Made by a program: the position numbers and the translations under genes
The notes under the pieces: generated by a model
Databases searched by the model: none
What the model was told of the DNA's origin: nothing
The model's input: only the letters and a program-made list of their open reading frames with translations
In this document: piece by piece, positions 4,822 to 10,256 of the stretch
Layout: each line of letters opens with the position of its first letter
How positions within the stretch are numbered: position 1 is the first letter of the stretch
Assembly: GCA_018500005.2 (NCBI GenBank)
Contig: JAHBAP020000512.1
Location: 1-10,256 of the forward strand
Origin: Mycobacterium sp.
GTDB lineage: Bacteria; Actinomycetota; Actinomycetes; Mycobacteriales; Mycobacteriaceae
Direction: 5' to 3'
DNA length: 10,256 nucleotides

Positions 4822-5252
4822 GGCCTCGCCCCCTTGACGATCTCGATCGTGATCGGGTGGCCGCCGCGCTGTGCGTCGCGGATCTTGGCGAACAGGTTGG
4901 CGAAGGCCGCCCGGCTGTGGGAGACCGACTTGGCGTGCCGCTGCTGCCCTGGCAGCAGGCAGCCCTCGGTGTCGGCGGCGACGTTGCCGGGATGGATGCG
5001 GATGCCGCTGAAACCTGGCACGTGCATCAGGATCGGCAGGTCGCGGCTGAACCGTGCCGAGCGGCTGATGTCCACCAGGTAGGTGCCGTAGGGGATGGCG
5101 GTCTTGCCGGGGACCTTCCATGCCTGCACCGGCTGGCCTGGCACCTCACGCACCGCATCCTCCAGCACCCAGCACTCGAAGTCGCCGTCGACGGTCAGCG
5201 CCCCGATCGTCACATCGGGGTCCAGCTGGAGGCGCTCCAGGCGCATGCGCAT
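4818..5252 (-). CDS. DUF5675 family protein in the lysis cassette
   Basis: A 144-residue protein with no signal peptide or membrane helix. It shows the DUF5675 signature: VDGDFECWVLEDAVRE (21-36), KVPGKTAIPYGTY (46-58), HVPGFSGIRIHPGN (77-90) and DTEGCLL (94-100). The function of the family is not established to my knowledge. His87 in HPGN and Cys98 in TEGC resemble the His and Cys motifs of YkuD-type L,D-transpeptidases, which act on peptidoglycan; that likeness is my inference. The gene sits where an endolysin is expected, between the membrane/beta-helix genes and Rz, and no other endolysin is seen. Only 4 nt separate it from the upstream stop, and Rz is coupled to its end. A second ATG two codons in is possible. 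Confidence 0.85.
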   Translation of the reverse strand: MRMRLERLQLDPDVTIGALTVDGDFECWVLEDAVREVPGQPVQAWKVPGKTAIPYGTYLVDISRSARFSRDLPILMHVPGFSGIRIHPGNVAADTEGCLLPGQQRHAKSVSHSRAAFANLFAKIRDAQRGGHPITIEIVKGARP

Positions 5253-5256
5253 GGCG

Positions 5257-6579
5257 TCAGTCCATGCAGGGCAGCCGGGCCCCGGTGACGGCGGTGCTGG
5301 GGCCCATGGTCACGCCGCTGATGTCTCCGGTCACGACGGCTCTGCGGACCGGGCCTGCCGGGCCCTGGGCCTCCTCGTGCCCAGCGAACGGCACGCCGAG
5401 GCGGGCCCCAGGGATCGCAGCACCGCTGATCGTGTTGCTGATGAAAGCCACGTCACGCACCGCCAGTTCGGGCCGTAGGTCAGCGTCAGCCGCCTCGTCA
5501 GCAAAAAGCGAGGCATGCACCTCGATCGCCCCGTGCCCGGTGCGCCCGCGCGTGCCGAAGGTGCCGTCCGGGTCGAACGGGCTGCGGTCTGTCTGCACCC
5601 GGCTGATCGCGTTGCCGGCCACCAGCACGTTGCTCACGCCGAACGTCTCGTAGTTGTGCTCTCGCGCGACCAGGATCCCGGCGCCCAGCGGCGTGTTGTC
5701 GATGCGGTTGCCGCGGATGGTGATGTCGCGGCCGCCCACCACCGTGATGCCGCGGCCCCAGTACTGGCCCTGCACGTCGTTGCCGGCGATGAGGACGTTC
5801 TGGACGAGCTGCGCGCGCCGGCGCGCCACCAGGTCGCCAAGCATGTCCGCTGTGTTCAGCGCGGCCGGCCCGCGCCCGGCGTAGCTAACGACCGCGATCA
5901 TGTCGTCGCCGTTCTCGCGCACGATGTTTCCGACCACGCGGCCGTCGCGCGAGCCGGCGGTGATGTGGATGCCGTCGGCCAGCGTGCGGGCAACTGTGTT
6001 GGCCGCCACCACGAAGTCCACGGCGCGCAGCAGCATGATCCCGCCTGCGGACCCAGCGGCGCGCTCCGCTGCTGGCGCAGCGCCGTCAGGGGCGATGGTG
6101 TTGCCGACGATGCGGACACCTCGGACCGGCTGCACGACACCGGAGGTCTCCAGGTACACCGCGATCCGGCTGTGCCATGGGGCGGTGCGGCGGCCATCGG
6201 TCACGGCGGTGAACCGCAGGCCGGTGATCCAGACGCCGTCCGCCTGGACGATCAGCGCCTGGCTGTCAGGGTTCGTGGCATGGATGCGGGCGCCCTCCCC
6301 CACGATCTGCGCGCCGGCGGTGCGCACGAACACTGAACGGCCCAGCAGGTACCGGCCTGGCCCCAGCGTCAGCCGCTGCCCAGACTGCAGCGCGCGCAGG
6401 GCCCGCTCGATCGCCGCGGTGTCGTCGCCGGCGTCGTCCGGGATCGCCCCGAACGAGTTGACGTGCACGGTGCTGGTTGGCACCGGCAGGTCTGGCACCA
6501 CGGCGCAGGCGTCGGCCGCCACGGCGCCGCAGCGGCCCAGGGCCAGGGTGATGATCAGAAGCGGTAGCAGTTTGCTCAT
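5257..6579 (-). CDS. secreted right-handed beta-helix protein (pectate-lyase-like fold)
   Basis: A 440-residue protein. The N-terminus, MSKLLPLLIITLALG then RCGAVAADA, looks like a Sec signal peptide with likely cleavage after residue 21 or 22; Arg16 near the end of the hydrophobic core is slightly odd. There is no lipobox. Residues 43-57 (FGAIPDDAGDDTAAI) match the start of the Pectate_lyase_3 fold. After that, parallel beta-helix rungs run to about residue 400 (IVGEGARI, VRIVGNTI, FVVAANTVA, VLIAGNDV, ITIRGNRI, VLVAGNAI, VAFISNTI). Such proteins bind or cut polysaccharide, but the catalytic residues cannot be assigned. A signal peptide is not expected on a virion tailspike, so export from the lysogen or lysing cell is implied. 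The gene starts 13 nt after the tRNA 3' end, with no clear ribosome site. Confidence 0.85.
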   Translation of the reverse strand: MSKLLPLLIITLALGRCGAVAADACAVVPDLPVPTSTVHVNSFGAIPDDAGDDTAAIERALRALQSGQRLTLGPGRYLLGRSVFVRTAGAQIVGEGARIHATNPDSQALIVQADGVWITGLRFTAVTDGRRTAPWHSRIAVYLETSGVVQPVRGVRIVGNTIAPDGAAPAAERAAGSAGGIMLLRAVDFVVAANTVARTLADGIHITAGSRDGRVVGNIVRENGDDMIAVVSYAGRGPAALNTADMLGDLVARRRAQLVQNVLIAGNDVQGQYWGRGITVVGGRDITIRGNRIDNTPLGAGILVAREHNYETFGVSNVLVAGNAISRVQTDRSPFDPDGTFGTRGRTGHGAIEVHASLFADEAADADLRPELAVRDVAFISNTISGAAIPGARLGVPFAGHEEAQGPAGPVRRAVVTGDISGVTMGPSTAVTGARLPCMD

Positions 6580-6592
6580 GGGCTGCCCAAGT

Positions 6593-6667
6593 TGGTTGCG
6601 ATGGTCCGAATCGAACGGACTGTCTCTGGGTTATGAGCCCAGCGGGTTACCGGTTCCCCACACCGCG
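6593..6667 (-). tRNA. phage-borne initiator-type tRNA-fMet (anticodon CAU)
   Basis: A 75-nt cloverleaf with encoded CCA. The acceptor is CGCGGTG/CATCGCA, with C1 opposite A72 unpaired and one G-U pair. The D-arm is GGG/CCC with the loop core CCGGTA. The anticodon arm is CTGGG/CCCAG around CTCATAA, the variable loop AGACA, and the T-arm GTCCG/CGGAC around TTCGATT. The discriminator is A. The C1-A72 mismatch, the three G-C pairs at the bottom of the anticodon stem, and purine 11 with pyrimidine 24 are the established hallmarks of bacterial initiator tRNA. The only weak spot is an A-A mismatch at 13-22. It differs from host-like initiator tRNA at many stem pairs, so it is not a copied host gene fragment. 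It lies 3 nt after the holin-candidate stop and 13 nt before the beta-helix start. Confidence 0.9.
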
Positions 6668-6670
6668 TCG

Positions 6671-7123
6671 TCATTGCTTCGGTCCAAGCACACTGCGCGC
6701 GTCCTGCACGCCGTCGCGGGCCAACTCTCCGATGTCCTTGCCCTCGCGCTTGGCCAGCCAGGTGAACGCCGCCCGCACCAGCGCCCAGGCTGGCAGGCCG
6801 CAGGCAAAGGCCAGGCCGATGACCTGCGCCATGGCCAGCATGGCCTCGGTGTCGCCCATCTGGCCAATGCCGCGCAGCAGCCCCAGCTTGACCGCCGCCG
6901 CTGCGCCGCCAGCGACGCTGAGCACCGCGGTGCTCACGATGCCGACAACCCACTCCCGCGGGTCGCGTGGCCAGCGCGCGCACATCGCGACCAGCGCCGC
7001 GAGGAACGCGGCGACCGCGAACCCGCCGCCAACGAGCCATGCGATCAGCCCTCCAGCTGCGGCACCGCCTGCCATGTTGGCGCTGGCCGCCGCTGCCGCT
7101 CCGCTGCTCTCTGCTGCTGCCAT
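6671..7123 (-). CDS. three-TM membrane protein, holin candidate
   Basis: A 150-residue protein with an Ala/Gly-rich N-terminus and three predicted membrane segments: GGLIAWLVGGGFAVAAFLAA (about 24-45), WVVGIVSTAVLSVAGGAAAA (58-77) and AMAQVIGLAFACGLPAWALV (93-113). The C-terminus is charged (KREGKDIGELARDGVQD). Three helices with a charged C-tail and a place between the tailspike and spanin genes fit a class I-like holin that would open the inner membrane. It is long for a holin and I do not recognise a named family, so the call is by topology and context. GGAG lies 6 nt before the ATG, which sits 1 nt beyond the tailspike stop. Its own stop is 3 nt before the tRNA. Confidence 0.6.
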   Translation of the reverse strand: MAAAESSGAAAAASANMAGGAAAGGLIAWLVGGGFAVAAFLAALVAMCARWPRDPREWVVGIVSTAVLSVAGGAAAAVKLGLLRGIGQMGDTEAMLAMAQVIGLAFACGLPAWALVRAAFTWLAKREGKDIGELARDGVQDARSVLGPKQ

Positions 7124-7124
7124 G

Positions 7125-8876
7125 TCATGCTCCGATCAGGCCGTGGGTTGTGAGGTCGGTCTCAAGCGCCAGAATGCGGCGCTCGGCTTTCGAGATGCGA
7201 TCCAGTGCCGATTGGAAGTCGGCCTGCACGTATGCCGCGTTGGCCGTTCCTGGTGCGGCCGCGGTGTACGCAGTGCGCAGCGGCGTGCCGGTCGCAGCCG
7301 TCCACCCAGTCTGCCGGGTCGTCAGGATCTGGTTGCTGCCGAGATGGATCGTGCTGCCGTCAGGGAAATACGTGTTGCCGCTGGTGCTGCCGCCGTTTGG
7401 GTCCGGCTGGATGTGCATCGTGACCGCCACGAACGTCCCGTTGATCTGGGTGCGCTCACCGACCGGGATGTTGAAGTCGCCACCACGGCAGTAGCCATTG
7501 CTGCTGCCCCTGACTCGGTAGTAGGTCCCGACACCATCACCGATGGGCGCATCCCACGAACCACCGTACAGGAACAGCCCCTGCGTGTAGTCCGTCCGCT
7601 GCGTGCCGGCGGCCTCTGGCGAGGCGAACACCCATTCGCGGCCAGCCTGGATCAAGTCGTAGGCGTTCTGCTCGAAGCGCGTGCCATAGAAGCTGATATT
7701 GCGGAACAGAGTCAGGCTGCCGCCGCTCTCCAGAGGATCCAGTGTGATCGGGCGGAGGTTGTTCTCCAGGCGCAGGTTGTAGAAGTTCTGGCACTCGATG
7801 TTTTCGCCAGTGTTGTCGGGCCTCATCAGCAGCCCGTAGGCGGATGCTTGCAGCGAGCAGCCGTACCAGTCGCCAAGCGTCATCGTGTCGGCCAGGTGCA
7901 GGCCAATGTAGTTGGCTGAGCAGTTGACCGAGTAGCCATGGATCGGCCAGCACCGGCTGGCCTTGATGCCCTCGTAGCAGCGCTGCACGAACACGTTGTC
8001 AATCGTGATGTCGAGCGCGAAGTCCAGCCGCAGTCCGATGAAGGTCGTCACCGGTGTCGGGAACACGATCCCGCCCGACACGGAGCAGTTCTGCGTCTCA
8101 GGCCCGAGGATGCGGAAGCCGCGGAGCACCCCGAAGCCTCTCTCGTGCACCCGCGAGATGTCCTGCGCTCCGACAAAGATGCCGTTCCCACTGGTCCGTC
8201 CGGAGCTGCGCCAGTCGAAGGTCGCGCCGCCACCCCCGTCGATGACGAAGGTCTGCGCCGGGGAGTTCGTCGTGTCCTCCTCCAGTGTGATCTCGCCCGC
8301 CATGGCATAGGTGCCATACGGGATCCAGCCGTATCCGCCAACGTCGCGGAGGTGATCGAGGAACTTCTGGAAGGCTGCGCTGTTCTGCGCTCCGGTGTTG
8401 CTGGTGGATGTGCCGAAGTCGGCCGAGCACACTGTGTCCTGGTTCTTCAGGTGCTGCGTCCTGGAGACCGAGCCTGTCCACGTCGGCTTGGTGCCGATCA
8501 TGGCGTCACCGAGCGCCACGTCAGTGGTGTCGGCGAGGTCGTCGATCAGACCGTCCACCAGCCCAACGCTGGCGTCGTCCATCGGAACCGCGCGGCGCGT
8601 CCACACCGTGGACCCGTCGCTGCGCTTCAGCAGGATGTCGTAGTTGCCGGTCGCCAGGAACAGCGGCGCCGGCAGCTCGCCGCGCGAGTCCAGCGCGATG
8701 TACTGGCCGCCGAGCCCGTCGCTGGTGTAGGTGTGCGGTGTCGCGGCGCCAGCGTCGGTGTAGGCAGTTTTGTGCGTCGTCGTGCCGGCAGAGTACGTGT
8801 ACACCCGGCCGCCGACCAGCGGCACGCCCGCGTCGGTAAACTGCTGGAACTGGAACTCGCCGGACAATGAGGCCAT
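7125..8876 (-). CDS. tail fibre / tailspike protein with beta-helix domain
   Basis: A 583-residue protein. Residues 1-100 form a compact N-terminal domain starting MASLSGEFQFQQFTDAGVPL and including YTYSAGTTTHKTAYTD and LATGNYDILLKRSDG. This matches a virion-anchoring domain common on podovirus-like tail proteins. A helical linker leads to a beta-helix entered at about 153 (DFGTSTSNTGAQNSAAFQ), with rungs to about 500. The last 40 residues are a coiled coil, ADFQSALDRISKAERRILAL then ETDLTTHGLIGA, likely a trimerisation stem. It should bind or degrade surface polysaccharide and set host range. There is no signal peptide. Base composition is lower in GC than neighbouring genes, as usual for exchanged host-range modules. 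No good ribosome site precedes the ATG, which overlaps the opposite-strand start at 8875. Confidence 0.88.
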   Translation of the reverse strand: MASLSGEFQFQQFTDAGVPLVGGRVYTYSAGTTTHKTAYTDAGAATPHTYTSDGLGGQYIALDSRGELPAPLFLATGNYDILLKRSDGSTVWTRRAVPMDDASVGLVDGLIDDLADTTDVALGDAMIGTKPTWTGSVSRTQHLKNQDTVCSADFGTSTSNTGAQNSAAFQKFLDHLRDVGGYGWIPYGTYAMAGEITLEEDTTNSPAQTFVIDGGGGATFDWRSSGRTSGNGIFVGAQDISRVHERGFGVLRGFRILGPETQNCSVSGGIVFPTPVTTFIGLRLDFALDITIDNVFVQRCYEGIKASRCWPIHGYSVNCSANYIGLHLADTMTLGDWYGCSLQASAYGLLMRPDNTGENIECQNFYNLRLENNLRPITLDPLESGGSLTLFRNISFYGTRFEQNAYDLIQAGREWVFASPEAAGTQRTDYTQGLFLYGGSWDAPIGDGVGTYYRVRGSSNGYCRGGDFNIPVGERTQINGTFVAVTMHIQPDPNGGSTSGNTYFPDGSTIHLGSNQILTTRQTGWTAATGTPLRTAYTAAAPGTANAAYVQADFQSALDRISKAERRILALETDLTTHGLIGA

Positions 8877-9012
8877 GAGCTACACCGATTTCGTGATCTG
8901 GAAGCTGGTCGTGTTGCTGGTGGTGGTGTTCGCCTGGGGCGTCTGGCGCGGGCTCACCGGTCAGCCGCTGCAACCGGGGCGGCTCGATCCGCCAGACCCG
9001 CCACAGGAGTGA
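8875..9012 (+). CDS. 45-aa membrane protein on the opposite strand of the late operon
   Basis: The product starts MSYTDFVIWKLVVLLVVVF and continues AWGVWRGLTGQPLQPG, ending in a Pro/Asp-rich tail (RLDPPDPPQE). It is one membrane helix with a WK entry and a WRGLTG exit motif. I associate this pattern with small unnamed proteins of many proteobacterial phages, though I cannot check it here. The ATG overlaps the tailspike ATG on the other strand within a CATG. The last 59 bp run antisense to the 3' end of the virion gene, and the rest fills the 77-bp gap between the two late genes. GAGG lies only 2 nt before the start, so translation initiation is uncertain. The function is unknown. Confidence 0.6.
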   Translation: MSYTDFVIWKLVVLLVVVFAWGVWRGLTGQPLQPGRLDPPDPPQE

Positions 9013-10256
9013 GGCGCTGCGCCAGCGCTTCGATCGGGTTGACGCCCCGGTACTCAAGCAGTCGCAGGGTCTCCGCAGGATCAAGCAGCGCCGTCGCAAG
9101 TTCGTTCGCAAGCCGCTGGTTTGCCCTGCTGTAGAGCGTGTCGGCGCCACGCGCGGCCAAGCCTCCAAGCGCGCCGACCCCTGGAATGCGCTGCAGGCCT
9201 GACGCCCAGCCCGGCACCAGGTTCGAAGTGGCCATCTTCTGCACGGTGTCAGATCCGACACCGCGACCGGCCGTCTGCGCGAAGTCGATACCAGCCAGCG
9301 CTCGCTGAATGGCATTCATGCGCATCAGCTGCTCGGGCTCCAGCGTTGACGCCAGCGTTGCATTGCGCATGCCGGTGACGCGAGCCGCTGCGTCATCGGT
9401 GGCGGCGCGGTTGAACTTGTCCAGTGTGACGTTGCCGCGCGGCGTCGTGGAGCGAGACGCAACGTCATCTAGCACATCCATCGCGTTCACCGGCTTTGAC
9501 ATGGCGGCGTACGTCTGGCGGGCCTGGGCGTAGTCGGGGGACAGGTTCTCGATGAGGCCTACCAGACGGTCGCGGTTGGCGATCAGCGCGTTGCGCTCCG
9601 CAGCTCCGATGCCTCGCTGGCCGGCACTGCCGATCATGTCGTCCAGCGCCAGCTTCATGTAGTGCATGCCCTGGATCGACCCGTCCTTGAGCTTCAGGCC
9701 CTCATTGGCGGCGAGTCGCTGCGCGGCTTTCCTGGCGTCCTGGATGTCGGGGCGCTTCAGCAGCTTCGTGATCTCGCCCTTCAGTCCGCTGGTGAGGTTC
9801 TTCGATGCGTCGCCCGCGAAAGCGCCCTCGTATAGCTGCTTGCCGGCCGCGGCGCGGTCTGCGGCAAAGAAGTCGCGCGCGCCGCCGCGGCCAGCCAGGT
9901 CATCCAGCGCTCCTGAGATCACATCCTGGTTGCCCTGCGCAATCGCGCCTGCGCGGTTCATCGCAACCGGGTCAATGGCTGTCGCTGTGCGCTCCAGTGA
10001 CGCCAGGCTCGGCACGCGCGCGACCTGCGCTGCGGTCGGCTGGTAGCCTGGCAACGCTGTCGGGCCAGCCTGCGTTGCGGCGGTGAGCCGCGTGATGGCG
10101 TTGTCGGCCTCGCTGCCAAGGTTGCGGCGCAGGAACTCGCTCAAGATCGCATCGTCGCCCCTGGCGCTCAGCGGGCCCAGTGTCCGCCGCAGGGTGCCGC
10201 CAGCGGCGCGGCCGCCAGCCGCCACCGCCTTGACCGCGCCCGGCAGCCCGCCACCA
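8954..10256 (-). CDS. Ala-rich virion / DNA-ejection-type protein, C-terminal part (5' end outside window)
   Basis: The frame stays open to the right edge. The GTG at 10225 is internal, because in-frame codons upstream of it read GGGLPGAVKA and then continue, so the gene begins beyond the window. The visible 433 residues are soluble, almost all helical and Ala/Arg-rich, with segments such as LPGYQPTAAQVARVPSLASL (about 58-77 from the GTG), a KGEITKLLKRPD stretch and a Gly-rich LQRIPGVGALGGLAARGA near residue 345. Long Ala-rich helical proteins just upstream of the tailspike in podovirus-like phages are usually internal virion (ejection) proteins that enter the host envelope with the DNA. That role is inferred from position and composition; no lytic domain is seen in this part. 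Confidence 0.65.
   Translation of the reverse strand, partial: GGGLPGAVKAVAAGGRAAGGTLRRTLGPLSARGDDAILSEFLRRNLGSEADNAITRLTAATQAGPTALPGYQPTAAQVARVPSLASLERTATAIDPVAMNRAGAIAQGNQDVISGALDDLAGRGGARDFFAADRAAAGKQLYEGAFAGDASKNLTSGLKGEITKLLKRPDIQDARKAAQRLAANEGLKLKDGSIQGMHYMKLALDDMIGSAGQRGIGAAERNALIANRDRLVGLIENLSPDYAQARQTYAAMSKPVNAMDVLDDVASRSTTPRGNVTLDKFNRAATDDAAARVTGMRNATLASTLEPEQLMRMNAIQRALAGIDFAQTAGRGVGSDTVQKMATSNLVPGWASGLQRIPGVGALGGLAARGADTLYSRANQRLANELATALLDPAETLRLLEYRGVNPIEALAQRLTPVAGLADRAAPVAAADR

Noticed and set aside
6593..6667. tRNA-fMet as a second attachment site
   Set aside because: It is a complete tRNA in the middle of the late operon with no integrase next to it; the integrase-linked core is at 3579-3625.
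5515..8870. Long + strand frames over the late module (5515-6336, 5900-7153, 6633-7919, 7938-8870)
   Set aside because: They are antisense to the beta-helix, holin-candidate and tailspike genes, show no motif, and one runs across the tRNA. High GC explains their openness.
7125..8876. Diversity-generating retroelement target, as in some podovirus-like phages
   Set aside because: The tail protein ends in a coiled coil rather than a C-type-lectin variable region, and no reverse transcriptase or template repeat is in the window.

Overview
The window is phage DNA from a temperate, podovirus-like (short-tailed) phage or prophage. The host is a high-GC proteobacterium; codon use and a Gram-negative spanin pair fit a Xanthomonadales- or Burkholderiales-type host, but the sequence does not fix the genus. 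No housekeeping gene is visible. Everything found is phage-type or of unknown function, and genes are packed with 1-4 nt gaps or overlaps.

Left part (1-3512, + strand): the end of a gene for a DUF6745-family protein with an N-terminal Q-A-T-x tandem repeat. A roughly 110-nt leader with two adjacent hairpins follows. Then comes a tightly coupled five-gene operon: a phage protein resembling dATP/dGTP pyrophosphohydrolase N-terminal domains, a winged-helix-like protein with an acidic linker, a 53-residue membrane protein, a DUF4224 protein and a tyrosine integrase. Each start codon overlaps the preceding stop.

Centre (3512-4230): the attachment region. A 47-nt stretch equals the 3' half of a tRNA-Arg(UCU) without its 5' half. 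It is flanked by repeats of TTGGACAG that look like integrase arm sites. Phage genes lie on both sides, so this looks like attP rather than a host junction. Two 69-residue proteins follow on the + strand, one with a GRPR basic patch and ribbon-helix-helix look, the other with two CxxC pairs. The 3' end of each contains a hairpin that is a Rho-independent terminator for leftward transcription.

Right part (4236-10256, - strand): the late module, transcribed leftward. In transcription order it holds the C-terminal part of an Ala-rich virion or ejection-type protein, a beta-helix tailspike, a three-TM holin candidate, an initiator-type tRNA-fMet(CAU), a signal-peptide-bearing beta-helix protein, a DUF5675 protein, and the Rz and Rz1 spanins. 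It ends in terminators. No standard endolysin is seen in the cassette. A 45-residue membrane protein gene lies on the opposite strand between the virion gene and the tailspike; its start codon overlaps the tailspike start.

The most unusual points are the complete phage-borne initiator tRNA between the holin candidate and a secreted beta-helix protein, the unusual lysis cassette (DUF5675 in the endolysin slot), and the opposite-strand membrane micro-gene.
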